From Hawksworthiomyces lignivorus (Eukaryota > Ascomycota > Sordariomycetes > Ophiostomatales > Ophiostomataceae): a stretch of DNA of 64,000 nucleotides. How positions within the stretch are numbered: position 1 is the first letter of the stretch; each line of letters opens with the position of its first letter. This document shows, in pieces, positions 54,736 through 64,000 of the stretch. A program made the translations under genes and the position numbers. The DNA is taken from positions 1-64,000 of the forward strand of contig NTMA01000144.1 of the NCBI GenBank assembly GCA_002917075.1, in the 5' to 3' direction. A model generated the notes under the pieces. That model saw nothing but the letters and a program-made list of their open reading frames with translations, had not been told where the DNA came from and did not search any database.

Positions 54736-56895
54736 ATGTCGTCTCAAAGTTCCGACTTGACGCTATCTAGTCCACAACGCCCCACGTTTCCTGGAGATTC
54801 TCAACGCACAGATTTCCCCATCGGATCTACTTCAAGCCCTTCTGGCATCCCTCCTTCTCCTTCCACGCTACCCACACTACCGCCACCCCATATCCGCTAC
54901 GCATTACACGGCGAAACTGCCGCTAGTACATCTACAGCGCCGCAAGGCTTATCCCTCAACTCGCCGAACCCTGGCCGCGGCCGCACATGCTCTGAGCCCG
55001 AGCCTCCCCCCGCCAACATCTTATCGCCAACTGAACCTAGTATACACCGCCGGGGGACTCGGGCGTTTACATTTCGCAATGTCGATAACTTTTCAGAGTA
55101 CGAAGTCCGGCCAGGCTGGCACCCGGGGGCTGAGCCTGGCATCGACACTAGAAAACCTGACGGCGGCAGCGAGACGTTAATGCGGATGAAAGCTCCTAGT
55201 AAGATAACAGTTGTCGACTTTAGCCGGTCTAACATGACAACAACTCTCCTGGACAACTCGACGCTGGCCGGGTTTTTGGAGATACCGCAGCACCAAGACA
55301 TGAAGTGCCGTTGGATCAACGTGAACGGTCTCAGCTGGGATGTGATTCAGATTCTAGGAAACCACAAATGCCTCCATCGCTTAGCCATTGAAGACCTGCT
55401 AAACACTCGAAATCGAACAAAAGCTGACTGGTAATCTACGCTCGCCTTTCGTCCTTAGGCTTGGCGAAGAGCTAATATATACTCTCCTTTGCTCTCTAGG
55501 TACCCAACTCATACGTTCATGATTTTGACACTGCAGAAGCTAGTTCGTTTCGACGAAGCCCAGCGTAGTACTCTCCACAGAGACGAAGAATACAACGAGA
55601 ATGACGAGTTGAAAAGTAGCAAGTGTTCTGGCAGCTTTGGTTCTACCGGTACAACTCTACTAGAAAAACTAAAGAGTATATTTCGACAAAACAAGAAAGA
55701 CAATGCCGGACAGAGATCTCCTGACGCCTTTCCATCGAAGACGTTAGAGAGCGGCCAGAATTCGAGACCGTCTTCCCATCTTGCCGCAGGGGACGTCTCT
55801 CCGGATCTGTCACATGTGAACCAGTTTCGAACACTTCAACGTTATCGTGCTTCTCCTAACGATGCGCGAACAGAGTTCATGGAGAGTCATTCTGCTCTTA
55901 GCTCAAAGAACCTTGCCGTCGCGGCAGAGCAGGTATCCATTTTTATTACCAACGATAACACGGTCATCTCTTTCTTTGAGCTTTCGGCTCAAGACGTGGA
56001 ACAGCCTATTCTCAAGCGACTTCGTTTGCCGGACACAAGTCTGCGCCGATCTTGTGACGCGTCTATGGTCGCCCAAGCTATTTTAGATGCCATCATCGAC
56101 TTAGCCATTCCTGTCACAGTGTGCTACGGAGACGTGATCGGCGATTTAGAACTAGACGTGCTCACGCGGCCAAGCGTTAACCACACAAAGAGCCTCTATA
56201 TCGCCATCACCGAAATGAATAAGGTGTTGAATTTTATCAACCCAGTGATGAACTTAATCAATACGCTTCGGGATCACAAGACAGACAACATAGTCTTAGA
56301 TGATTTTCAAAATCCCGAGAAAGGCGTTATCATCTCACCGTATGGACCCTCCCGTTCTTCCTACATGCTGCAGGCGTGCATGCTACTGCACTATATGTAT
56401 GTTTTAGTCTGACGATTTAGGATGACTTACGTTTATCTCTCCGATGTGTTGGACCATTGCGTTCTTATCACGGAGACACTGGAGCAGATCAAGGCGCAAG
56501 CAGAAAACATGATCTCGCTGATCTTCAACACAATCTCTGCTTACCAGAACGAGTCAATGAAACAGCTAACTGTTGTGACAATTATATTCCTGCCACTGAC
56601 TTTCCTGACCGGATACTTTGGTCAAAACTTTCAGAACTTTACTGACCTAGAGCGTGGCGTTTCTTTTTTGTGAGATCAAATTATTCCTGTTGTTGGTTCG
56701 ATTTAGATGCATTGACTAACTATCGATTCGTCCTCCTTTGGTAGCTGGAAGATTTCGGCCCCTGTCATATTCTTCACAATTGTTATCGTGATGCACGAAA
56801 TGATCACGGATTACATCAAGTCTCTTATTCAACGACGACATATCCTCAGTCTACGAAAACATCACCAAAAGAGACGTATCAAAAAGAATGAGTAA
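54736..56895 (+). CDS. CorA-like magnesium transporter
   Basis: Four exons: 54736-55430, 55500-56339, 56421-56669 and 56745-56895, 644 aa. The second intron was placed at TCACC/GTATGG to AG at 56420, which restores [18 protein letters not shown], the usual fungal CorA sequence before the stalk helices. The N-terminal ~150 residues are Ser/Pro-rich. The cytosolic domain includes [21 protein letters not shown] and a Ser-rich insertion. Two C-terminal membrane helices follow: [21 protein letters not shown] and [18 protein letters not shown]. The tail is basic ([18 protein letters not shown]). The family signature GMN is replaced here by GQN (579-581), which is unusual because GMN forms the pore entrance for hydrated Mg. 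Subunits should assemble as pentamers in the plasma or vacuolar membrane. Confidence 0.9.
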
Positions 56896-58200
56896 AAGTT
56901 CTTTTTTTGTGTTTAATTTGGCTTTTATTCTTGATTTCCTCTTTTTCTTTATTATTTCACAACACAATGGTCAACAATGCATGTCCATCATAGTTTAGCG
57001 TCTTAATGTCTTCATGGAGTGCTTTGACTCAAGGGAGAGAGATATGCTGTTTTGATCTAGACTTAAATTCATGTTTGGCAGAAGATTCTAAATAAACCAT
57101 CTATTGCTTCAGTGTGTCCTGTCAATGAAGAGTGTCTTGTAACCGTGGCCATCATTTTTCTTTGATGTCATATGCCCTCAGGAGGCATGATGAGATACAT
57201 CTTCCGTATCCTGCACAGCCCAAGTAACTGCAGTGCATTAGCCAGGCCAACAATTCATGCTTCATCTCTTTGTTATTAATAGGAACACTTCTCATCTACG
57301 TTCTAAAGTCGGCTAGGTTGTCGCGCAGTGCCAACCGAGCGGCCCGGCTGAAGTCGAGATGCCGGTAGCTGTTCCCCCGCGTGTTGCAAAAGCTTAATTG
57401 TTCAGGGGTGCAGAGCAGCAAGGCATTGATCTGTAGGCTAATATAAGTATATTTTATACTTTAATACGTTTGTTCTCGGCTCCAATGGAATGATTCACTC
57501 CTAGGTGAAATGTCGAATGGCACCGAGTCGGAGCCTCTCCGATATATGGTTTCCGATATATGGTTAAAGGCGGCGTAAGTTGATCAACTCTAGCTTACGG
57601 TAAGACTTCTGTGAGTTTTTTTTTTTTTTTCCTTTAGCAAGCTCGTTTCCAATTACTTGTATCCATTTCGCCAACCGGATACTCGGCACAGCCGTGTTTC
57701 TTTTCTTAGACAATAGAAAGAGGGAGCGATGGGTCCTTCTTTCTTGGCTTGGCAGGGAGAAAGTAACAAAGGTAGAGAAGTACATCGCGCAGATATTTGT
57801 TGTCACAGAATTCTTGCTACGGCCGGTAATATCGATGTTTTTTTTAAATTGACCAGCAATAATAACGAAACTGCCCGCGGTTGTGGCAAAGAAGAGAATA
57901 GGCGAGTGCAAGTCTAAATCGAGCACAACGACCAGCCTCAATATGCATGCCATTCTTGGTATGCTCTTGCCTGGTTTACCCGCAAGGATGTCTAGTGAAC
58001 AAAACTCATCTTTCTGCATATTCTTAGCGCATCCTTCAAATGCCCCGGTCGAACCGAAGATGCCATTAAAAGAAGGGCCATCCCCTGAGTCTCCAAATAG
58101 GATGCATCTGCAAAGATACCATGAATGAGACCGCTTGAATCCAAAGGGCCAGTCATTAACTCAACGTTACAGCCATCATTGATTAGGATCAATAGCGGCC
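56896..58200. other. Intergenic region
   Basis: No gene was found. It contains a tandem duplication of CCGATATATGGTT (57539-57567) and a T run at about 57617-57631. A minus-strand open frame at 57564-58019 has no family features. Confidence 0.55.
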
Positions 58201-59503
58201 ATGTCGTTCGACGAGTTAATCGAGAAGACGATAGAAACAGGCGGGTTGGCGGGTGTGGCCATGTGGGCAAAAGACAAGAGCGGCAATGTTCGGTATAGCC
58301 GTGCCCTAGGTGTCGAGAGCCTCCAGGAGGAAGACGAATCAAAGCGGGTGCCTATGAGCCTGGACACAGTCTTTCGACTGGCCTCGTCATCTAAATTAGT
58401 GACGACCATTGCTGTACTCCAGGCTGTGGAACGAGGACTGATTGGACTTGATGAGGACGTCGCAAAGCATGTTCCAGAGCTGGCAGAGCAGGAGGTTCTG
58501 ACAGGATTTACTTGGTACGGAAAGCCACTCACGCGACCCCGCAGCAAATCCGCCATAATCACATTGCGATTACTTTTAACCCAGACGGCTGGCACCGGCT
58601 ACGACTTCATCCAGTGGCAGCCACTGTGGCGTGTCCGCTGGTGGCGTGGTGAGACAGTTGCAGCGGGCAACAGCATAGAGGAGCGGTGCTCGTACCCGTT
58701 GCTCCATGATCCCGGTGCCGGTTGGACTTATGGTAGCGGGGTTACATGGGCGGGCCGCGTGCTCGAGCGCGTTGCAGGATGTTCCTTGGAGGAATGGCTT
58801 GCCAGAAACATTGTGAAGCCGCTAGGGCTAACGGCGCTCACCTTTTTTCCCCGTCGTGATGCTAGCATCTCTGCCAGGCTGTCTGGCTTGTCTTACCGCA
58901 GTCCCGAGACAGGCCAGCTCTCATACTTTCCCGACGCTGAAACAGATAGCAGTGAAAGTGGCAACAAAGAAGACGTGTGTGCTGGGGGTGAGGGAATTCA
59001 TAGTACCGTGAATGATTTCGGCACTATTCTCTACTCGCTCCTGGTTGACGATGGCCGATTACTGAAGCCGGAGACGACAGCCCTTATGTTCACTAAACAA
59101 TTGACTGGTGAGCAGCGAAAACCGTTAGATGAGTGCCTAGGCCAGCCAGTCTGGATCTGTCGCAGCGTATTCAAACGAGGCCAATATGACTGGGGGCTAG
59201 GCGGCGCACTCATTGACGGGGATACCCAAACTGGCCTCCAGGACGGTGCTCTTATGTGGAGCGGATTATATCACATACTTTGGGTGTGTGGCAATCCCTA
59301 TTTAATATTAACCTCAAAGTCGGTGACTAACAAAACATCATGGTTAGTGGGTTGATCGAAAGGCCGGTGTCTGCGGTCTTTTCGCGACACAGCTACTTCC
59401 AGCCGTTGACTCAATTGGTGTCCCTACAATTGTTGAATTTCAAAAAGAAATATATCGCCGCCTCGGCTGCGGCGATGGTTCCGACGCAAACAAGGTACAT
59501 TAG
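58201..59503 (+). CDS. Beta-lactamase-fold transesterase / acyltransferase (LovD/EstB-like)
   Basis: Two exons, 58201-59283 and 59348-59503, give 412 aa. The second exon restores WVDRKAGVCGLFATQLLP, the standard C-terminal strand of this family. The class C beta-lactamase-like serine motif SxxK is S62-SS-K65 in FRLASSSKLVTT. The catalytic tyrosine is probably Y177 in GWTYGSG. A third element, YDWGLGG, occupies the place of the KTG-like motif. The active-site set is complete, so an active serine hydrolase or acyltransferase is expected. Fungal relatives such as LovD transfer acyl groups from thioesters to natural-product alcohols; others are esterases. The A-T-R enzyme 2.5 kb away makes a biosynthetic role plausible, but the substrate is unknown. 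No signal peptide is seen. Confidence 0.88.
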
Positions 59504-61969
59504 CTTCGTCCGCAGATTTCAGACAGAAGGACAGAAATGGTAGGTTGTGGATTTTTATGAAGTCCCGTGTTCTCTAGCCGCCGTTAATAATCTCAACAGG
59601 GGTTTCTGAGCTCTTCCCGCAAGACACATCAGAATATCACAGCCACGATGGCTCGGCATCACTAACTGGACCTCTTATGGCACAGAAAACCAGGTTTGGG
59701 GAGAGAAGGGATAACGTAGGCGCAGCACAGAGCAAAAATTGCAAAATATAGATAATCCAAGTTGGGTACTCTGTCCGTGTAGAATCACTCTCGACAGCTT
59801 CATTGCAATCTGAGGTATCTTAGAAGTAGTCAAATATTTGCACCCCTTTGGCATGCCAACGTCTACACCTTACCTTGTCATCTTGGTTTGCCTCCAGCCC
59901 ATAAAGCACGGTGCCAACTTTGCCTGACGTTACCATTTGCATTGCGATCTGGCGAAAACACTGAGCAACAAGGGCAACTTCATAGCTATTTGACGACTCT
60001 TTTCCCACAGGTTATTTCAAAACTTCAACTGCATCCAAAAACTTCCATCTGGCATTGTTGCGCATGCTTCTGCTTTTCTAAGTGCCGGTCATATACCAAC
60101 TCTACATCATGCGTACATGGTCCAAGCTAGTCTCAGGGACACCTACCAGCAACGACCAACAGCAGTCAACATTTGTACTTCAGTTGGAGAAAAGGGCTAG
60201 CTTCATCGGATCTTTGTTTTATATGTTTCCTAAAGAGTACGCGTTGGTGGGAATGCAATCTATAAGTAGCAGCGGAAAAGTAATAGCAGCATGCGGGGAT
60301 ATGGTCTAGGCCGGGCTCTTCATGTTTGCGTTTCGGGTCGCCAACTAGGATCCCATGATTGATCAAATATAACCGATTTGAAATAATAAAATCCCTGGCT
60401 TACTTATGCCGAAACAGAAGCTAACCGCCCAGCCTTGGCGGTGTTCTTACCTCCAACTAAGGCCACCAGTACTTTTATCAAAGTTGACCATCGTCATTGC
60501 ATCTCGGTGATAGCCTTCAGTGGCCGCACCAGTCTTGAGAGTCAACTTACAAACGTCTGCTGCAGAACCCGCATTTTATATATCCTACATGAGCCGTATC
60601 TTAACCGTCTACAGTGTAGGTTTTGACGTAGTAGCACATCCCGGCATTGAAAACCGAGCAATTTAACGAGCTGTTGGCGATGGGCAGTTTTCTTTCCTTC
60701 GGATCCTTCGCCTAGTGTTACTGGTAGCAGCATAATTAGCTTGGGATATGCTAAACCAATGCTTATGTCATGGGATGTTGTATGATTTAGTCTTGGGATT
60801 AAAGCTGTCGGGCTGGCGGCATGATTGTCTAGAGTCGTCGGCTTCCAGGCAAGTCTTGCGTCGGCGATGATCCCATACAGGTGTTCATCTACAGAGCAGG
60901 AACACATGGTATTGTCAACGAAGCTACCTTAACGCTAGCAAGAAGGCTTTGCGCGAACAGGTGGTAGCTGCTACTTTTCGAAACCCTCGAGGCTTACGGT
61001 AGGAATGTTCCCATTTTATCAGTCTATTCCCTTGTAGCAGCGGTTGAACTTTCCGAACGGCCATGGCGTTCTCCGCATCAACGACACAGCTAATTCTTAT
61101 CCGAAAAACCAACGCTTTCTTAAGATTTACCAGCACGAGGAACATAGCTACGGAGTGGGCCCAAAACATCGAAGAAGCCAATATCTCGCGCGTTTGACTA
61201 AGACCTAGCCCTCAGCGTAGAGGAAACAAAGCAGCTGCAGAGGACTCTGAAGCGATTATTGCTTACGGCTGCTGGAGAAGTGGCTTGCAATGAGTGAGCT
61301 TGGATTAAATATACGGCTATGCTTATTAATCTCTTGTCCAACACAGCCAGTCTCACGTTAAATGACATGTTAAAAGCAGCACTTGTAGTCATATTGTTAG
61401 CCATGTCAGTATTCTGAATTTTCACAGAGTGCAACGGTATTTTCAAGTATGCCTTAATTTTTTTTTTTTCTTCTACACCCCCAAAAACCCGCCGAAGACT
61501 TAGCACATCTCATAGTCGAATGCAATATCATCATACACGGTACAGCAACAGCCTGGCACAGGGTGGTCTAGCAAAGCGGACTACCTTGACAAGGAGCCGA
61601 GATTCTCAACAGGGTATTTAATTCACGAAGTAAATACAAGTCAAAGAAAAATAAGATCATGGATTTAGATCGAGATCTCCCGTGGCTGATGGACCATTAG
61701 ATTAAGAACGCATTCGGTCCATGTGAAACAGTCTCGAGTAAGCCTGATAAAAGCAAGGCTAAGGCAGTTAAAAAAATCAATGAACACGGTCTGTATCCCT
61801 CTTGCTTCTTTACTTGAAAGTTCTAAATTAAACGAGATACAAAGACTCTGGAGCACTATACAACACAATAGACTGAAACTACCTAGAAAACGAAAGCACT
61901 CTCATTCATGTCGTAAAAAAAAATGCCAATGGGTGTAAAACAAGCATATGAAACTACCTCTTCAGCATA
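59504..61969. other. Intergenic region with possible pseudogene fragments
   Basis: 2.5 kb between the transesterase and the A-T-R gene. Several minus-strand open pieces (59820-60008, 60166-60366, 60542-60907, 60924-61181) look protein-like in places but have no start, splice signals or common frame. Listed separately is the piece most suggestive of a decayed acyltransferase. The part next to 61969 should contain the 3' UTR of the A-T-R gene. Confidence 0.45.
60542..61181 (-). pseudogene. Possible decayed acyltransferase (BAHD / trichothecene acetyltransferase-like)
   Basis: On the minus strand two open pieces follow one another. The first (61181-60924) has RISCVVDAENAM and QPLLQGN, reminiscent of the CVVDGRxRM...PLPxxYxGN segment of BAHD-like acyltransferases. 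The second (60907-60542) has TTSHDISIGLAYPKLIMLLPV, which recalls the DFGFGKP...xxLLP C-terminal segment. The pieces lack an N-terminal HxxxD domain, a credible start and conserved splice sites. The DFGWG-type motif is degraded to DISIG. This is pattern recognition at low similarity; the stretch may not be a gene relic at all. Confidence 0.25.
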
Positions 61970-64000
61970 TCACTGGCTTTTCCAATTCTTAAGCCATGCC
62001 TTCAAATACTTGCCAGCTAGCTGGGCTTCCGCGGCATTGGGAGATTCGGCTAGTGTCGGGCTGTCCCGACAAGCCCTTTTGATATCAAACCGGATGCCAG
62101 CCACTTCAGATTCCTCATAGTTGTTCTCGTAATAGTCGGCTAACTTGAGAGCTGGAAGACGTTTAGCAGCTTCCGCTCCAAGTACATCACCTCGTGCTCG
62201 CAACCTCTTCAGCCACTCAGACAATGGCACTGCCTCAAACTCTAGCCCAGCCTTCTTGAAAGCTGGGAGAACATCTTCATTCCAGGATAAAACATGAGTA
62301 GTGTTAATGTTGTAGTAATTGGCTTTGAAACCACTACCGTTTGTCGTGCCATTTGTCGCACCGTTTGTACTAGGTCCAACGAAGCTGTGGCCACCGTTTG
62401 TTCCGTTGGCCACACTGGTATGATTAATGTCACGGCCTCCTTTAAGAGCGCTGGCAATCTCCAGGCACGAAGCGGCGACGACATCAACCGGAATCCACTC
62501 GCAACGACCCTTCTCACCATTGAGTAAAGGTAGTGTCTTGAGCTCTAGTGCGCTGTTCACAATCAAGGGAATAGCTTCTTTGTCATTCCATATACCAAGC
62601 TCTGTATCACCCGTTATTTGACCAATGCGTAGAATAGCGACATTAGCCCCCTGCTCGGCGGCGGCTTCACAGATGCGTTCACCTACAAGCTTCGACCGTG
62701 CATATCCCATATTAGAGGCATCATCAAGAGAAGCAAGGGGCCCTTCTTTCACTACAGCCGGCTCGCCATTGCCAGGACGAGGCACGTTAAAAGCAGTTGA
62801 AATGCTGCTGGCAAAAATGACCCGTGCGGGATGACGGGAAGGCACCTGTAGTGAGAGCTGTAATAAATTATGCAGGCCAGCAATGTGAGGCTCAAAACTT
62901 GAAGCCGAAAGCCCAAAGTGTACCGGCCAGGCTGCATGAATAATCAGAGAGGTGTCGGCAACAAGTCCATTGTAGTCGAATGCGTCTAGTCCCAAGTTTT
63001 TGTCGCCAAGATTGGATGTCTCAAGGACGTTGAGCTTACGAGAAATGGTCCGCGATGTGCCAATATCAAGACCGCGTGATTTGAGGGAAGAATGCACGCG
63101 TTTAAGACCATGTGGCCCGCGGACAAGACAAGTGACTCGCTCAACTTTCGTATCGTGGAGCAATTGGTACAGGATATGTGCACCTAAAGCACCTGTGGCG
63201 CCTGTGAGAACAACGGACTCACTAGTGACGTGCTGTGGCTCCGTATGGAAGTTTGAGTATTTTGAAATAAAGCCATCCATCACAGCGTATGGACTTTCGT
63301 CAATCGCTCCATTAGCATGGTTACCATTGGTAGAGCTAACCTCATTTCCATTTTGCACTGTAGCAGCTTTGCCATTTCCCTGGATAAGTCCGTGAAATAG
63401 ACGAGCTAAATTTGCAGCGTTGCGAGCATCGTAAACTACATTTGTTGGTAGTTTGTAGCTGCCAAAGTCCAACAACTCTTGAAATACGCGGCGGGCCTGA
63501 ATAGCACGCAAGCTGTCAACACCAGAAGCGAAAAAGTCGGCCTCAGCATTTGGCAAGTCAATTCCAGTCTGTGTTTTAAAGGTGGTAATAATAAAGGCCT
63601 CCAGATTGGCAATGTCTAGAGGGCCACTTGGCTTGACTAGAGTGGAGTCAGTTGCACCGTTAGGGGTTCCGCCACCCTCGAGCCGGGTGTAAATGGCGTT
63701 AATTTGCGATTCAAATAGACGATAGGCAGCGGCGCGAATAATGTTACTCTTATCTGTCACCGGGAACTCGACTCCAAATGCAATTGACGCCGTCGTTTCT
63801 CTTGTTATGCGGGCAAACTCATCAGCAATGCCATTGGCTTGCTCGACTGATGGCCAGATAGCTCGGATAAACTCGTCTTCTGTCATCGCAGCGGCCGCCT
63901 GTGCCCTGAAGATAAGCATTCCAGGGACGGCCCGATCGTTGCCAAACATAAGTGCGTCTCGGACGAGAGGGTTCTCTCGGATCGCCCCTTCCATGGCCAA
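61970..64000 (-). CDS. Adenylate-forming reductase, NRPS-like A-T-R enzyme (partial, 5' end beyond window)
   Basis: The visible 676 codons are the C-terminal part; the frame is open to the right edge with no start, so the N-terminal adenylation domain lies outside. Residues 1-110 are the end of an ANL adenylation domain (IRENPLVRDALMFGNDRAVPG, then VEFPVTDKSNIIRA with the conserved lysine). A carrier (T) domain spans about 130-205; its phosphopantetheine serine is S163 in DFFASGVDSLRAIQARR. A thioester-reductase domain begins at VVLTGATGALGAHILYQLL (NADPH motif 267-273) and contains the short-chain-reductase SSIS...YxxxK elements (ASSISTAFN, MGYARSKLVGER). Such enzymes activate an aryl or other carboxylic acid and release it as aldehyde or alcohol. 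There is no condensation domain in view. A Gly/Asn/Thr-rich insertion lies at about 515-545. The substrate cannot be read without the A domain core. Confidence 0.92.
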   Translation of the reverse strand: MAMEGAIRENPLVRDALMFGNDRAVPGMLIFRAQAAAAMTEDEFIRAIWPSVEQANGIADEFARITRETTASIAFGVEFPVTDKSNIIRAAAYRLFESQINAIYTRLEGGGTPNGATDSTLVKPSGPLDIANLEAFIITTFKTQTGIDLPNAEADFFASGVDSLRAIQARRVFQELLDFGSYKLPTNVVYDARNAANLARLFHGLIQGNGKAATVQNGNEVSSTNGNHANGAIDESPYAVMDGFISKYSNFHTEPQHVTSESVVLTGATGALGAHILYQLLHDTKVERVTCLVRGPHGLKRVHSSLKSRGLDIGTSRTISRKLNVLETSNLGDKNLGLDAFDYNGLVADTSLIIHAAWPVHFGLSASSFEPHIAGLHNLLQLSLQVPSRHPARVIFASSISTAFNVPRPGNGEPAVVKEGPLASLDDASNMGYARSKLVGERICEAAAEQGANVAILRIGQITGDTELGIWNDKEAIPLIVNSALELKTLPLLNGEKGRCEWIPVDVVAASCLEIASALKGGRDINHTSVANGTNGGHSFVGPSTNGATNGTTNGSGFKANYYNINTTHVLSWNEDVLPAFKKAGLEFEAVPLSEWLKRLRARGDVLGAEAAKRLPALKLADYYENNYEESEVAGIRFDIKRACRDSPTLAESPNAAEAQLAGKYLKAWLKNWKSQ

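Noticed and set aside
56397..56420. A 24-nt intron in the CorA-like gene suggested by two abutting open frames
   Set aside because: 24 nt is too short for a fungal intron. Placing the donor at 56340 gives an 81-nt intron and restores the conserved [14 protein letters not shown] sequence.
57515..57536. GGCACCGAGTCGGAGCC, very similar to the 3' hairpin of the SpCas9 tracrRNA
   Set aside because: Only this hairpin-like piece matches. No repeat array, Cas gene or other tracrRNA part is present and the organism is a fungus; it is a chance stem-loop.

Overview
The window looks like a chromosome segment of a filamentous ascomycete (Pezizomycotina, perhaps a Eurotiomycete; that finer placement is an inference). 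The genes are split by short introns, mostly about 50-100 nt, with GTA/GTR donors, CTAAC-like branch sites and YAG acceptors. Intergenic DNA is long and rich in homopolymers. The core genes (prp8, RACK1/cpcB, eIF3c, RPS14, RPL7, RAD26/CSB, ISA2) are clearly of fungal type. There are no bacterial operons, CRISPR arrays or recognisable tRNA genes.

Layout. 1-4.3 kb is gene-poor. 4.3-9.3 kb carries an intronless LRR-kinase and a six-exon MFS transporter, both on the minus strand. 11.6-13.2 kb is the RACK1 homologue (minus), whose fourth intron carries a U24/snR24-like box C/D snoRNA. A 190-bp MITE-like element lies between it and prp8 (14.0-21.35 kb, minus). prp8 is divergent from eIF3 subunit c (22.07-24.78 kb, plus), and a perfect E-box palindrome sits between them. 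24.8-31.2 kb is a large gene desert with possible relics. 31.2-32.8 kb is a Myb/SANT protein with two oddities: an apparent 1-nt frameshift near its 5' end, and an in-frame TAG in a leaky CARYYA context followed by a Gln/His-rich open extension. 35.6-41.7 kb holds a divergent ketopantoate-reductase-like gene and a RAD26/CSB-type SNF2 gene. 42.2-45.1 kb is a divergent ribosomal-protein pair (RPS14/RPL7); the second RPL7 intron carries an snR39-like snoRNA. 45.5-46.5 kb is ISA2.

From 48.7 kb to the right edge the content becomes accessory: a cytochrome P450, a secreted protein built from two copies of one module (each copy interrupted by an intron at the same place), a CorA-like Mg transporter with GQN in place of GMN, a LovD/beta-lactamase-fold transesterase, possible decayed acyltransferase pieces, and the 3' end of an adenylate-forming A-T-R reductase (NRPS-like) that runs off the window. 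The transesterase, the relics and the A-T-R enzyme look like the edge of a secondary-metabolite locus; the P450 10 kb away may or may not belong to it.

The strongest unusual signals are the conditional C-terminal extension of the Myb protein, the two intronic snoRNAs in the same host genes as in budding yeast, the module-plus-intron duplication, and the bacterial-looking kinase. All gene models were spliced by eye from reading-frame continuity and consensus sites; no alignment or search was run.
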